From an uncultured Alphaproteobacteria bacterium (GTDB lineage: Bacteria > Pseudomonadota > Alphaproteobacteria > RF32 > CAG-239): 54,411 bases of DNA. The notes beneath the pieces are model-generated. The model made no database searches, was not told where the DNA came from, and saw only the letters and a list, made by a program, of their open reading frames with translations. The position numbers and the translations under genes are program-made. This document shows, in pieces, positions 1-7,956 of the stretch (position 1 is its first letter; the number at the start of each line of letters is the position of its first letter). The stretch lies in assembly GCA_947588275.1 (NCBI GenBank), contig CANPYJ010000005.1, forward strand, positions 1-54,411, written 5' to 3'.

Positions 1-141
1 CTAAACATCACGCCGGACACACCGGTAGATCTTTCGGAAGATGGTATTTTGATGGTCTTTATTAAGGCAATCATACGACATGAGAACGGCATACAACCAT
101 ACTCTAATGAAACTCTCTTGAAAGGAATACGAATGTCATGA
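1..141 (+). CDS. Phage lysin/structural-like protein, C-terminal fragment
   Basis: The window opens inside this reading frame, so only the last 46 codons are visible and the start lies upstream. The tail contains the phrase AIIRHENGIQPYS, which resembles the C-terminal part of phage-encoded lysin or virion hydrolase proteins found just before holin genes. Its TGA overlaps the next gene's ATG (ATGA), as in translationally coupled phage lysis cassettes. Function is inferred mostly from position, and too little is visible for a firm family assignment. Confidence 0.5.
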   Translation, partial: LNITPDTPVDLSEDGILMVFIKAIIRHENGIQPYSNETLLKGIRMS

Positions 142-356
142 AAAAGCGGCTTTGGATCCCGGTCCTCGGGTGGATTCTGTGTTACGGGTTCCTCCATAAC
201 TGTTTGATCGCACCTATAACGGGTCTTCCGGTAGTGGACTGGGAGTATTTATTAACGGCCATGGGCATTTTACTCGGTGTAAGTGGCGCACGAGATATTG
301 GATTAAAGGAAAGGCAAAAACAAGATGTTGAACAGAATAACAAAACTTTGGAATAA
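138..356 (+). CDS. Phage holin (3TM-holin superfamily-like)
   Basis: This 72-residue protein would form the inner-membrane lesion that lets a phage endolysin reach the peptidoglycan. It has two clear hydrophobic stretches, at about residues 5-28 and 36-52. They are followed by a short charged tail with the phrase GVSGARDIG, resembling the C-terminal part of 3TM holins from Proteobacteria prophages. It overlaps the upstream lysin-like gene by four bases and the downstream spanin gene by 32 bases. It looks intact but belongs to a prophage whose remaining parts lie outside the window or are lost. Confidence 0.6.
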   Translation: MKKRLWIPVLGWILCYGFLHNCLIAPITGLPVVDWEYLLTAMGILLGVSGARDIGLKERQKQDVEQNNKTLE

Positions 357-546
357 GGGTAAATACTGGATAATCGCCGGAGCGGTGGCCGTCTTATATA
401 TGCTCGGCTATCGGCACGGCAAGGAAAAAGAACAAGTTAAAGTAATGAAAGGAACGGTGGACAATGTTAAAACAGCTAAAAAAAGTCGGGACAGCCTGGC
501 TGATCCTGAGCGCGCTAAGCGGTTGCACAACAAATATAAACGGTGA
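325..546 (+). CDS. Rz-like inner-membrane spanin
   Basis: The 73-residue protein has one N-terminal membrane helix (about residues 14-29) followed by a very charged, probably helical tail rich in Lys, Asp and Arg. This is the layout of an i-spanin, which joins an outer-membrane lipoprotein spanin to fuse the two membranes at the last step of phage lysis. The ending, with DPERAKRLHNKY, resembles short proteins downstream of holins in alphaproteobacterial prophages. The ATG has AAAGGAAAGG upstream. Its 3' half overlaps the lipoprotein ORF 464-658 in another frame, as Rz/Rz1 genes do. Confidence 0.55.
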   Translation: MLNRITKLWNKGKYWIIAGAVAVLYMLGYRHGKEKEQVKVMKGTVDNVKTAKKSRDSLADPERAKRLHNKYKR

Positions 547-658
547 TTTTTGCCTTTTATACGAACCGGTGTATGCAGATTATGAGCACGACACCCCCGA
601 AACTGTCCGTCAAATTGATAGAAACAATGTGGTTTACGATGATTTATGTACAAGATGA
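464..658 (+). CDS. Rz1-like lipoprotein (outer-membrane spanin), nested start
   Basis: The 64-residue ORF begins inside the Rz-like gene in another frame and runs past its end. It has a lipoprotein signal peptide: basic KQLKK, a hydrophobic core and a lipobox LSGC with Cys at residue 21. The mature part is short, acidic and Cys-containing, ending near a second Cys (YDDLCTR). The embedded position, the lipobox and the small size all match Rz1-type o-spanins. An AAGGAA/GGTGG stretch lies ahead of the ATG. The competing frame 543-761 has no such features and was left out. Confidence 0.6.
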   Translation: MLKQLKKVGTAWLILSALSGCTTNINGDFCLLYEPVYADYEHDTPETVRQIDRNNVVYDDLCTR

Positions 659-664
659 AGCAGA

Positions 665-698
665 CTCCGCAGGAACAAAAACCTGCGGGGCTCTTTTT
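665..698 (+). terminator. Rho-independent terminator of the prophage lysis cassette
   Basis: An inverted repeat, CCGCAGG/CCTGCGG, extended to nine pairs with one GU, closes an A-rich loop and is followed by CTCTTTTT. It lies just after the spanin lipoprotein gene and touches the end of the convergent DUF262 gene. Confidence 0.8.
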
Positions 699-2433
699 AA
701 TCAAGTTCTTTTAAATAATCGTTTACCATATCTGTCAAAAGTTGACGCCGTTTTGCTATAAATTCAGGATATTTACTTATATTCCAAAGGCTTTGATCTG
801 TTGGAATACAATGCTTTTTGAAGTTTTCTTCGCCTTTTTTGACAAGAACTTCTGGCAGATATACAGCTGGATCATCATTTTTAATCAAAACATTCGTGCG
901 TTTTACAATAAAGGTTTGGTTAGCAATGTCATTTATTTGATCACGCTCGTATTTTCCTTTTAAGAAATCCTGAGGGAATATATGGTGAAATTCAATTTGA
1001 TTGCGGTTTGCAACGTTATTCATGCTTAAAACTTGAGGTGTATTCCAGTCCAATGCGCCATTATGTCTCATGACTGTAAACATAGTTTTGAAAATGCCAC
1101 TGGCTGTGTTTTTATTTTCAAAATCTGTTGTATGGAAATCAAGTCTGCCGAATTGCATTTTAAGGTTATCCAATAACCCCTGTAAGTTATTGTTTTTGAT
1201 AGCATACAGATCTTGATCCAAAATTGTTTCAGATGAACCTCTTGAATAACGACCTTTTGCATTTGCAATGAGGAACCACTTTTTGATTATTTTTGCCTCG
1301 TTATCCGTAAGAATATTGTTTTTCATGTGGTACAAGAATGAAAGCGATACGATAAAGTACGGTGACGACAATGTCGCATCAGTTTCAAGACCAAACGTAT
1401 TTTTTAGCTCATCCAATGTATGTTCAAGAGCTTTTGTTACTTTCGGCCAAGCGCCTTCCAAATCCTCTTTTGTTAATGACGGCACAATCTTAAATTTTGA
1501 TTGCGATGTCAATATAGCAACAAGTGTTCTGACGATGATGCCTGTGCTGATATCCCAACCATGTTTTTCACAGTTTTCGGCTTCTTTATTGAATTTTATT
1601 AAGGCACCTTCGTTAATTCCCTCCGCTGTTTCAATAGTTGGCCATTTGGCTGTAATTTGCGCTAAAGCCAAATCAGAACCTTTTAGTTTTGTGCCGGCAG
1701 AGTTTACGCGCACAAAAATTTCAGTGACTTCTTCATATGACATACCTGCAGGAAGAGTTTTTACTTGGAAGTCGTAATTTTCTATATTTTTGAGAGCTGT
1801 AAAACGATCCATATATTTCTTTAAACGTTGCTCTCCTTCAGGGGTTTTAATGTCGCCGGCTCTTTGCATAATGTCGGTAACCGATACTTTATTAGCAAAA
1901 ACACCTGCAACAGAAATCCAATTTTGTTGGCTTTTTACAAGCGGGTTTTCAACCACAAAAGCACGACGATTTAAATCATCAAGACGGCTTTTATTTTCTT
2001 CCTCATCTGAAGTAATCTTGATATCATCATCTTCTTCAAACTCTGTTTTATTATCATCATCAGTAGCAACTTTTGTATTTTCCAATTTATCTGGGTGATC
2101 AAGATTAAAATAGATATCAATGGCACGTTTTCTTCCACGTACATTGACAGGCTCGCCGCAAAGGATTGCTTTGAGAGAGGTCAAGCGTTGTTGGCCATCT
2201 AATAACAGATAGTAGGACTCATATTTCGTGTCATCCTGAGAAACCGCAAAATCACGTGTCGGAACCTTTTGTGTTGTTTCCCATCTTAAAATGGTACCAG
2301 TCGGATATTTTCTATACAGAGAATCAAGTAAATCTCTTACTTGTGTAGACTTCCAAACATATGCACGTTGCATTTCCGGAAGACGCATTCTGTTGGATTT
2401 AATTTCATCAATAAGAGTTCTAATTTCAGTCAT
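697..2433 (-). CDS. DUF262-DUF1524 protein (GmrSD-like, type IV restriction-type)
   Basis: This 578-residue protein is a single-chain DUF262 plus DUF1524 protein. The N-terminal half carries the DUF262 signatures LPEMQRAYVW (residues 18-27) and LLLDGQQRLTSL (about 75-86), a ParB/Srx-like NTP-binding fold. The C-terminal part carries the DUF1524 HNH-type nuclease signature EFHHIFPQDFLKG near residue 480. An acidic DDDD/EEDDD stretch near residues 125-145 looks like a linker. In known relatives (GmrSD, BrxU) such proteins cleave modified phage DNA in an NTP-stimulated way; that role is inferred here. The ATG has AAGGATG upstream. It lies 16 bp after the 166-aa gene 2450-2950 and is probably cotranscribed. 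Codon use is AT-rich like the rest of the island. Confidence 0.85.
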   Translation of the reverse strand: MTEIRTLIDEIKSNRMRLPEMQRAYVWKSTQVRDLLDSLYRKYPTGTILRWETTQKVPTRDFAVSQDDTKYESYYLLLDGQQRLTSLKAILCGEPVNVRGRKRAIDIYFNLDHPDKLENTKVATDDDNKTEFEEDDDIKITSDEEENKSRLDDLNRRAFVVENPLVKSQQNWISVAGVFANKVSVTDIMQRAGDIKTPEGEQRLKKYMDRFTALKNIENYDFQVKTLPAGMSYEEVTEIFVRVNSAGTKLKGSDLALAQITAKWPTIETAEGINEGALIKFNKEAENCEKHGWDISTGIIVRTLVAILTSQSKFKIVPSLTKEDLEGAWPKVTKALEHTLDELKNTFGLETDATLSSPYFIVSLSFLYHMKNNILTDNEAKIIKKWFLIANAKGRYSRGSSETILDQDLYAIKNNNLQGLLDNLKMQFGRLDFHTTDFENKNTASGIFKTMFTVMRHNGALDWNTPQVLSMNNVANRNQIEFHHIFPQDFLKGKYERDQINDIANQTFIVKRTNVLIKNDDPAVYLPEVLVKKGEENFKKHCIPTDQSLWNISKYPEFIAKRRQLLTDMVNDYLKELD

Positions 2434-2449
2434 TTTACATCCTTAAATA

Positions 2450-2950
2450 CTATTTTTTATTAGCATAATGCTTTTTAAAAAGTTCGACAGCTTGTTCTGT
2501 CATTTCTTTTACATCATAGCCTGAAGATATTATATTGCTTGAAATAATTCCTTCTTCGCTTGGGGCTGTCGCTATTTTTTGAAATCTCACGGTAATTTCT
2601 TCTAATACTTCTTTCTCAGCATCTGGTGCATAATTTACTAATAAGGATGCTTGACATACCTTGCTACCCTTAAAATCTTCGTATAATTTAACTTTCATTA
2701 ATTCTGGAATAGTGTTGTATTCCATCACGCCTTGAACATCAACTACTTTTACAGGATGTTGTTCAGCACGCTTGTCAGCTTTAATAAGGGCTTTGTTTAT
2801 CCAGTTAGTATAAGTATCTTTCAACGAATCTTGATTATATCCACAATGTATAACATCCTCATTTTGTTGGATATTACTTCTTTCTCCGAAGAAAAAACCT
2901 ACAAATAGAGACAATACTGCTAATGCAATTATACTCGCTGTATTTTTCAT
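2450..2950 (-). CDS. Small membrane-anchored protein of unknown function
   Basis: I do not recognise this family. The 166-residue protein begins with a hydrophobic helix (IIALAVLSLFVGFFFG, residues 8-23), which could be a signal anchor or signal peptide. It is followed by a soluble, mixed-charge domain with two Cys residues. The ATG is preceded by AAGGGG at good spacing and by the promoter described at 2989-3017. It is directly upstream of the DUF262-DUF1524 gene with a 16-bp gap. The pair therefore forms one operon, and the protein may be an accessory of that system, or an unrelated cargo gene. Confidence 0.6.
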   Translation of the reverse strand: MKNTASIIALAVLSLFVGFFFGERSNIQQNEDVIHCGYNQDSLKDTYTNWINKALIKADKRAEQHPVKVVDVQGVMEYNTIPELMKVKLYEDFKGSKVCQASLLVNYAPDAEKEVLEEITVRFQKIATAPSEEGIISSNIISSGYDVKEMTEQAVELFKKHYANKK

Positions 2951-2988
2951 TTAAAGCCCCTTTCGTTTATATAAATAAAATTTTTCAC

Positions 2989-3017
2989 AGTATATCCGTT
3001 GATGATTTAAAATTCAA
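2989..3017 (-). promoter_or_regulatory. Promoter of the 166-aa/DUF262 operon
   Basis: On the minus strand a TTGAAT -35 box and a TATACT -10 box are separated by exactly 17 bp, about 40 bp ahead of the ATG at 2950. This is a good sigma-70-type match and would drive both genes. Confidence 0.55.
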
Positions 3018-3044
3018 TAACACAATTTTATATTTCATCATGAT

Positions 3045-3641
3045 TTAAATTTTTATCTGTTTTATAAACTCTCTTAATGTATCCCGGTCTACGTGCAATT
3101 GTTTCGCTATTTTGGTTTTACTAATGCCTTTATTCAATAAAGTTTTGATAACATTTTCTTTTCCAGTTAATTTTAGTTGCTTGTTTTTTGTACCTAAAGG
3201 TCTTCCCAAAGTTTTTCCTGCAGCACGACGTGCAGCTAGAGCTTCTTTTGTACGCTGAGAAATCATCTTACGTTCAATTTCTGCAGATAATCCGAATGCA
3301 AATGCTAATACTTTGCTTGAAATGTCATCTCCAAGTTTATAATTGTCTTTAATAGTCCACACGCGTGCATCAGTATCCAATAATTTATTCAGCATTCCCA
3401 TCACCTGTAACAAATTTCTACCTAATCTAGATAGCTCACTTGCAATTATAAGATCATCTTTTTTTATTTTTTTTATTAACTTTCCTAATTTTCGTTTATT
3501 TAAATCGGCGGTTGAACTTATTGTTTCCTCTATCCATTCATCGATATAAAGGTTATTTCTTTTACAAAATTCCTCTATTTCATAATGTTGATTTTCTGTA
3601 GTTTGCTTATCTGTTGAAACGCGAATATATCCGTATATCAT
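3045..3641 (-). CDS. Serine DNA invertase (Mpi-like) of the hsdS switch
   Basis: This 198-residue protein is a small serine recombinase of the resolvase/invertase family. The catalytic Ser is residue 9 in YIRVSTDKQ. The conserved SELSRLGRN block (about 69-77) and the IERKMISQRT segment before helix E follow. The C-terminus (about 150-196) is a short helix-turn-helix DNA-binding domain. It most resembles the Mpi-type master invertases that flip promoters and genes in gut bacteria, which is recognition from memory. AAGGAA precedes the ATG. The gene sits 45 bp outside the outer inverted repeat of the hsdS locus, so its likely job is inverting hsdS segments. Confidence 0.85.
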   Translation of the reverse strand: MIYGYIRVSTDKQTTENQHYEIEEFCKRNNLYIDEWIEETISSTADLNKRKLGKLIKKIKKDDLIIASELSRLGRNLLQVMGMLNKLLDTDARVWTIKDNYKLGDDISSKVLAFAFGLSAEIERKMISQRTKEALAARRAAGKTLGRPLGTKNKQLKLTGKENVIKTLLNKGISKTKIAKQLHVDRDTLREFIKQIKI

Positions 3642-3665
3642 TTTGTATTCCTTTCTTTAAACTGT

Positions 3666-5036
3666 ATGATAAATCTGCGGTATAATAACGGTCGTATAAA
3701 TTCCGCAGAAACACCGTTTAAAATTCCGGATACATGGATGTGGGTAAAATTAGGAGATATTGCGGATCTATATACAGGTGATAGTATTCCTGAATTAGTA
3801 AAAACAACAAAATATACGAATATAGAAACTGGCTATGATTACATTGGAACTAAAGATGTTGGTTTTGACAATATGATAGCGTATAATAATGGTGTAAAAA
3901 TTCCTTATGATGAAAAAGGATTTAAATATGCTTATGACACATCAATTTTACTTTGTATTGAAGGTGGCAGTGCTGGTAGAAAAATTGGAAAATTAAAAAC
4001 AAAAGTTTGTTTCGGCAATAAATTGTGCGCGATAACACCTTTCGGCTTTGATAACTCTTATTTGTATTATTTTTTACAGTCAGATTTTTTCCGCTTCATG
4101 TTTAATGAGCAAAATAGCGGTATCATTGGTGGAGTAAGTATAAAAAAGATGTTTGAGCTTTCTATTCCTTTACCACCGTTGGCAGAACAAAAACGGATAG
4201 TAGAGAAGATAGAGGAATTGGAACCACTGATTAATCGGTATGGAAAAGCGTCGGAAGAATTGGCTCGTATAAAATCCGCATTTCCGGAAGATTTAAGAAA
4301 TTCTATTTTACAACAGGCTGTTGAGGGAAAATTAGTGCCACAAAACCCTGCAGACGAGCCCGCTGGCGAACTATTGAAACGAATTAAACAAGAGCGCCAA
4401 CAGCAAATTAAAGAAGGAAAAATTAAGCCGTCTAAATTGCCGAAATCAAACGAGCCTTTAAATCCCGCAGATATGCCATTTAAAATACCTGATTCCTGGA
4501 TATGGCAAAGATTAGACAATGTAGGAATATACAAGAAAGGACCTTTTGGAAGTTCGCTAACGAAGGGTATATTTGTTGAAAAATCTGATAATACAGTGAA
4601 AGTTTACGAACAGAAAAATGCAATATATAAAGATGAAAAGTTGGGTAATTACTATATTACAAATGATTATTTTGAACAAAAGATGAAAGGATTTGAAGTT
4701 TTTCCAGGTGATATTATTGTTAGTTGTGCAGGAACAATAGGAGAAACCTTTGTTCTGCCTGATAACATGGAAAAAGGCATTATAAACCAAGCTTTGATGA
4801 AAATAAAAATTAGCAACTATATATATGTTCCTTATTTTCTTGTATATTTTGATTTTATAATTAAAGAAACATCTTCCAATCAAAGTAAAGGTTCGGCTAT
4901 AAAAAATATTCCACCATTTGATATTTTTAAGCAACTGCCAATTCCCATACCACCATTGACGGAGCAAAAGCGGATAGTCAAAAAAATAAAGGACTTAGAC
5001 CTGTTAATTAATAATTTGTTCGAGCTTATTGCTTGA
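3666..5036 (+). CDS. hsdS: Silent, N-terminally truncated hsdS cassette
   Basis: This convergent ORF encodes most of a type I specificity subunit but lacks the first ~50 residues of the expressed copy. Homology begins at repeat A (base 3687). The in-frame ATG at 3666 has no Shine-Dalgarno sequence and no obvious promoter, so the copy is probably not translated. It carries a first recognition domain (about residues 35-165), the central conserved repeat B with LAEQKRIVEKIEELEP and SILQQAVEGKLVPQ (about 167-280), and a second recognition domain (280-456) ending in LTEQKRIVKKIKDLD. Both recognition domains differ from those of the facing hsdS, whereas the shared segments are nearly identical at DNA level. 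Its 3' end overlaps that of the facing gene by 33 bp. It is a store of alternative specificity domains. Confidence 0.85.
   Translation: MINLRYNNGRINSAETPFKIPDTWMWVKLGDIADLYTGDSIPELVKTTKYTNIETGYDYIGTKDVGFDNMIAYNNGVKIPYDEKGFKYAYDTSILLCIEGGSAGRKIGKLKTKVCFGNKLCAITPFGFDNSYLYYFLQSDFFRFMFNEQNSGIIGGVSIKKMFELSIPLPPLAEQKRIVEKIEELEPLINRYGKASEELARIKSAFPEDLRNSILQQAVEGKLVPQNPADEPAGELLKRIKQERQQQIKEGKIKPSKLPKSNEPLNPADMPFKIPDSWIWQRLDNVGIYKKGPFGSSLTKGIFVEKSDNTVKVYEQKNAIYKDEKLGNYYITNDYFEQKMKGFEVFPGDIIVSCAGTIGETFVLPDNMEKGIINQALMKIKISNYIYVPYFLVYFDFIIKETSSNQSKGSAIKNIPPFDIFKQLPIPIPPLTEQKRIVKKIKDLDLLINNLFELIA
3687..3763 (+). repeat. Outer inverted repeat A, silent-cassette copy (77 bp)
   Basis: These 77 bp are identical, in inverse orientation, to 6259-6335 inside the expressed hsdS. 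Both encode the protein segment beginning GRINSAETPFKIPD, just before the first target-recognition domain. Identity stops abruptly on both sides. Recombination between the two copies would swap both recognition domains at once. Confidence 0.9.
4164..4505 (+). repeat. Inner inverted repeat B, silent-cassette copy (342 bp)
   Basis: This segment matches the inverse of 5517-5858 over 342 bp. I saw one mismatch, at base 4429, which changes Pro to Leu. It encodes the central conserved region of HsdS between the two recognition domains. Recombination here would exchange only the second recognition domain. Confidence 0.9.
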
Positions 5037-6497
5037 ATCCATTAAATTTTCAACCTTTTTCACGATTTTTTTCTGTTCATTATATGGTGGCATAGGAAAG
5101 GGATATGTCGCAAAAATATCACTTGGAACACGCTGTTGTCCTGCCGTTCCGGTCATATTATTGCTTGCATATTTCATAAAAAAAGGACTTTTAAGATAAA
5201 TTAACACATAGTAAGGATTTATATTAATGCCTCTAAATACATGCAATTCCGTTGTTCCTGCTCCATAACCATTAAACAAATTATGTAAAACAGACGATTT
5301 TTTATTTTCAAAACAAGGTGTTATTTTTGCCATAATTACATCACCATCTTTTAGATGTGTGTAGCCAGATTTTACATCCTTCCATAATTTCTTTTCATCT
5401 ACATTTACAGAAACATTATATTTAGATGAAATTTTATCCATTGGAATAAAGGAAACTTCTAAATTATCTTCTATAACATTTCGTGGATTAATTAGACCGA
5501 TTTCTGACAGAGACGTCCATATCCAGGAATCAGGTATTTTAAATGGCATATCTGCGGGATTTAAAGGCTCGTTTGATTTCGGCAATTTAGACAGCTTAAT
5601 TTTTCCTTCTTTAATTTGCTGTTGGCGCTCTTGTTTAATTCGTTTCAATAGTTCGCCAGCGGGCTCGTCTGCAGGGTTTTGTGGCACTAATTTTCCCTCA
5701 ACAGCCTGTTGTAAAATAGAATTTCTTAAATCTTCCGGAAATGCGGATTTTATACGAGCCAATTCTTCCGACGCTTTTCCATACCGATTAATCAGTGGTT
5801 CCAATTCCTCTATCTTCTCTACTATCCGTTTTTGTTCTGCCAACGGTGGTAAAGGAATCATGAGATTATATAAACTAGATGAATTTAGCGTTTTTCCCTT
5901 AATCGCCTCTTTTGTATCCGTCGTCAATGTAGTTAAATAAGGCAGAACCTTATATAAATATTTAGTTGTATTTTTCTCTATATCTATAAAAGGGAAAATG
6001 GATACTATGGCCTCATTATGAAAAGCATCCATTCCTAATATCGAAACTTTACCTATAGTTAATTTAAAACTCATGAGCAAAGTACCTTGTCGCGAAATTC
6101 TATTCTTAAATACCTCTATATTGGCCTTTTCTGATACTCCTTCTTTTGTTGAATTAATTACTTCTCCATCTATCAAATCAGCAATAGATACCCAAGGATA
6201 ATTTTTTTCCCAATATTCAAAATCGTTGCGTGATGGTGTTTTTCCCATAGGAAAATCAGCAATATCTCCTAATTTTACCCACATCCATGTATCCGGAATT
6301 TTAAACGGTGTTTCTGCGGAATTTATACGACCGTTTTTTTTCTGCGATTTTATTTTTCCTTCTTTAATCAGCTTATTCTTTTCAGCTTGAATCCGCTCAT
6401 ACAGTAGGCTTGCCGGTTCGTCTGACGGATCTTGTGAAACGAGACGACCAGATATTGCGAGCTGCAGTATAGAATTTTTAAGATCAATTGCTTTCAT
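5004..6497 (-). CDS. hsdS: Type I restriction specificity subunit HsdS, expressed copy
   Basis: The 497-residue subunit gives a type I methylase/restriction complex its DNA target. The N-terminal conserved helix region (MKAIDLKNSILQLAISGRL) is followed by repeat A (about residues 55-80), recognition domain 1 (80-214), central repeat B (214-327) with LAEQKRIVEKIEELEP, and recognition domain 2 (327-497) ending in NEQKKIVKKVENL. The start codon follows the hsdM stop directly. It is the last gene of the WYL-hsdR-hsdM-hsdS operon. The facing silent cassette shares repeats A and B in inverse orientation, so this gene should exist in up to four forms. Confidence 0.9.
   Translation of the reverse strand: MKAIDLKNSILQLAISGRLVSQDPSDEPASLLYERIQAEKNKLIKEGKIKSQKKNGRINSAETPFKIPDTWMWVKLGDIADFPMGKTPSRNDFEYWEKNYPWVSIADLIDGEVINSTKEGVSEKANIEVFKNRISRQGTLLMSFKLTIGKVSILGMDAFHNEAIVSIFPFIDIEKNTTKYLYKVLPYLTTLTTDTKEAIKGKTLNSSSLYNLMIPLPPLAEQKRIVEKIEELEPLINRYGKASEELARIKSAFPEDLRNSILQQAVEGKLVPQNPADEPAGELLKRIKQERQQQIKEGKIKLSKLPKSNEPLNPADMPFKIPDSWIWTSLSEIGLINPRNVIEDNLEVSFIPMDKISSKYNVSVNVDEKKLWKDVKSGYTHLKDGDVIMAKITPCFENKKSSVLHNLFNGYGAGTTELHVFRGININPYYVLIYLKSPFFMKYASNNMTGTAGQQRVPSDIFATYPFPMPPYNEQKKIVKKVENLMDSSNKLEQIIN
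5517..5858 (-). repeat. Inner inverted repeat B, expressed-hsdS copy (342 bp)
   Basis: This is the inverse partner of 4164-4505. Same length on both sides, with one substitution noticed, and identity ends sharply where recognition domain 2 begins and recognition domain 1 ends. Confidence 0.9.
6259..6335 (-). repeat. Outer inverted repeat A, expressed-hsdS copy (77 bp)
   Basis: This is the inverse partner of 3687-3763, with 77 of 77 bases identical on reading. It lies about 160 bp inside hsdS, so the fixed N-terminal codons, promoter and ribosome site stay with the operon after inversion. Confidence 0.9.
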
Positions 6498-7955
6498 TTA
6501 ATTTATTCCTAATATTTTTTTAATTTGAGTAATTACTTCCGACATTTCAGTTTCTAACGCGGCTTTTTGTTGTTCAAACTGTTCAAACAGCTCCTTTGGT
6601 TCCAGTATAACGTTTTCTATCGTTGGATAGCCGCAAAGATCTAAATTAAAATTCCTAGTTTTCAATTCTTCAAATGAATATTTTTTCGCTTTATCAAAGC
6701 CATCTTCTTGAATTTCTTGTCTATTATTCCACCATTCTCTAACAGGATCAAAGTGTTCTAGTTGCATCGGTTTTGTTTTATTAAAAGCTTTTATGCCCTC
6801 AGGCATGTCTAATCTATAGAACCATGTTTCTTTAGTTTGACCTTTTTTATCAAAGAACAGAAGGTTTGTATTAATGCTAGTGTATGGCGCAAAAACGCTT
6901 TTTGGTAATCTGATGACCGTATGTAAATTACATTTTGTGAGTAATTCTTCTTTAATGCGAGTTTTAGCACCACCTTCTCCGAATAGTGCGCCGTCAGGTA
7001 GAACCATAGCGCATCTTCCTGTATTTTTAAGCAGTTTAATAATAAGTACTAAAAACAGATCGGCTGTTTCTTTTGTCCTGACATGTGCCGGAAAATTAGA
7101 TTCTATTCCATCTTCTTCTTCGCCGCCAAATGGTGGATTAGTCAGAATTATATCTACCTTATCTTTTTCAGAATAATCACTTAATGGACGAGCCAAACTG
7201 CCGTTTATAAAGTGTTTAATATTTGGTGCGTCTATTCCGTGTAAAATCATATTTGTTGTACAAAGAATATATGGAAGCTGTTTCTTTTCCCAACCCATAA
7301 TACAGTCGTGTAGCGTATTAAAAGCTTGACCTGTTTTTAATTGAGGATTTAGATACTTAACGGCAGAAGCCAAAAATCCGCCAGTACCGCATGCTGGGTC
7401 TAAGATTTTCTCGCCTAATTTTGGAGCCGTCATTTCCACCATAAACTGAGTAACAGCACGTGGAGTATAGAACTCTCCAGAATGTTTATTATTTTGAAGG
7501 TCTTTTAATAATTGTTCATAAATATCCCCAAATAAATGTTTGTCGGTCCCTTTATTAAAATCAATTTCATCTATCTTATTGATAACCTGACGAAGTAATT
7601 GTCCAGATTTCATATAATTATGAGTATCTTCAAAAACAGATCGGACCATAGCAGCATTTGGATCAGAAATATCTAATTGTTTAAGTCCAGGGAACAGTTC
7701 TTTATTTACAAAATCTAGCAACTCTTCGCCAGTTATACCTTCATCATTCTCTGCCCATGAAGACCATTTTAATTTTTCGGGAATTGGAGATACGTAATCA
7801 TCGTTGATAAGAATATTTTCTTTTTCTCTATCGGAAAAGATTTTTAAAAATAGCATCCAAGTAAGTTGTCCCAGTCTTTGAGCATCGCCATCGACGCCAG
7901 GGTCTTTACGCATAATTTTTTGAATGGATTTTACAATTTGGCTTACATTTGACAT
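6498..7955 (-). CDS. hsdM: Type I modification subunit HsdM
   Basis: This N6-adenine methyltransferase works with HsdS (M2S) and with HsdR for restriction. It has an N-terminal HsdM helical domain (about residues 1-130). The SAM-binding motif DPACGTGGF lies near residue 185 and the catalytic NPPF near 272, in the gamma-class order. The track start is 15 bases upstream, but the internal ATG at 7955 has GGAGG eight bases upstream and lies one base after the hsdR stop, so I chose it, giving 485 residues. The hsdS gene follows with no gap. The AT-rich composition matches the island. Confidence 0.93.
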   Translation of the reverse strand: MSNVSQIVKSIQKIMRKDPGVDGDAQRLGQLTWMLFLKIFSDREKENILINDDYVSPIPEKLKWSSWAENDEGITGEELLDFVNKELFPGLKQLDISDPNAAMVRSVFEDTHNYMKSGQLLRQVINKIDEIDFNKGTDKHLFGDIYEQLLKDLQNNKHSGEFYTPRAVTQFMVEMTAPKLGEKILDPACGTGGFLASAVKYLNPQLKTGQAFNTLHDCIMGWEKKQLPYILCTTNMILHGIDAPNIKHFINGSLARPLSDYSEKDKVDIILTNPPFGGEEEDGIESNFPAHVRTKETADLFLVLIIKLLKNTGRCAMVLPDGALFGEGGAKTRIKEELLTKCNLHTVIRLPKSVFAPYTSINTNLLFFDKKGQTKETWFYRLDMPEGIKAFNKTKPMQLEHFDPVREWWNNRQEIQEDGFDKAKKYSFEELKTRNFNLDLCGYPTIENVILEPKELFEQFEQQKAALETEMSEVITQIKKILGIN

Positions 7956-7956
7956 T

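Noticed and set aside
1268-1777. Plus-strand ORF of 169 aa
   Set aside because: It is antisense to the DUF262-DUF1524 gene, Ser-rich and motif-free, as expected of a shadow.
3666-5036. Second independently expressed hsdS gene
   Set aside because: It lacks the conserved first ~50 residues, a ribosome site and a promoter; the shared inverted repeats fit a silent cassette better.
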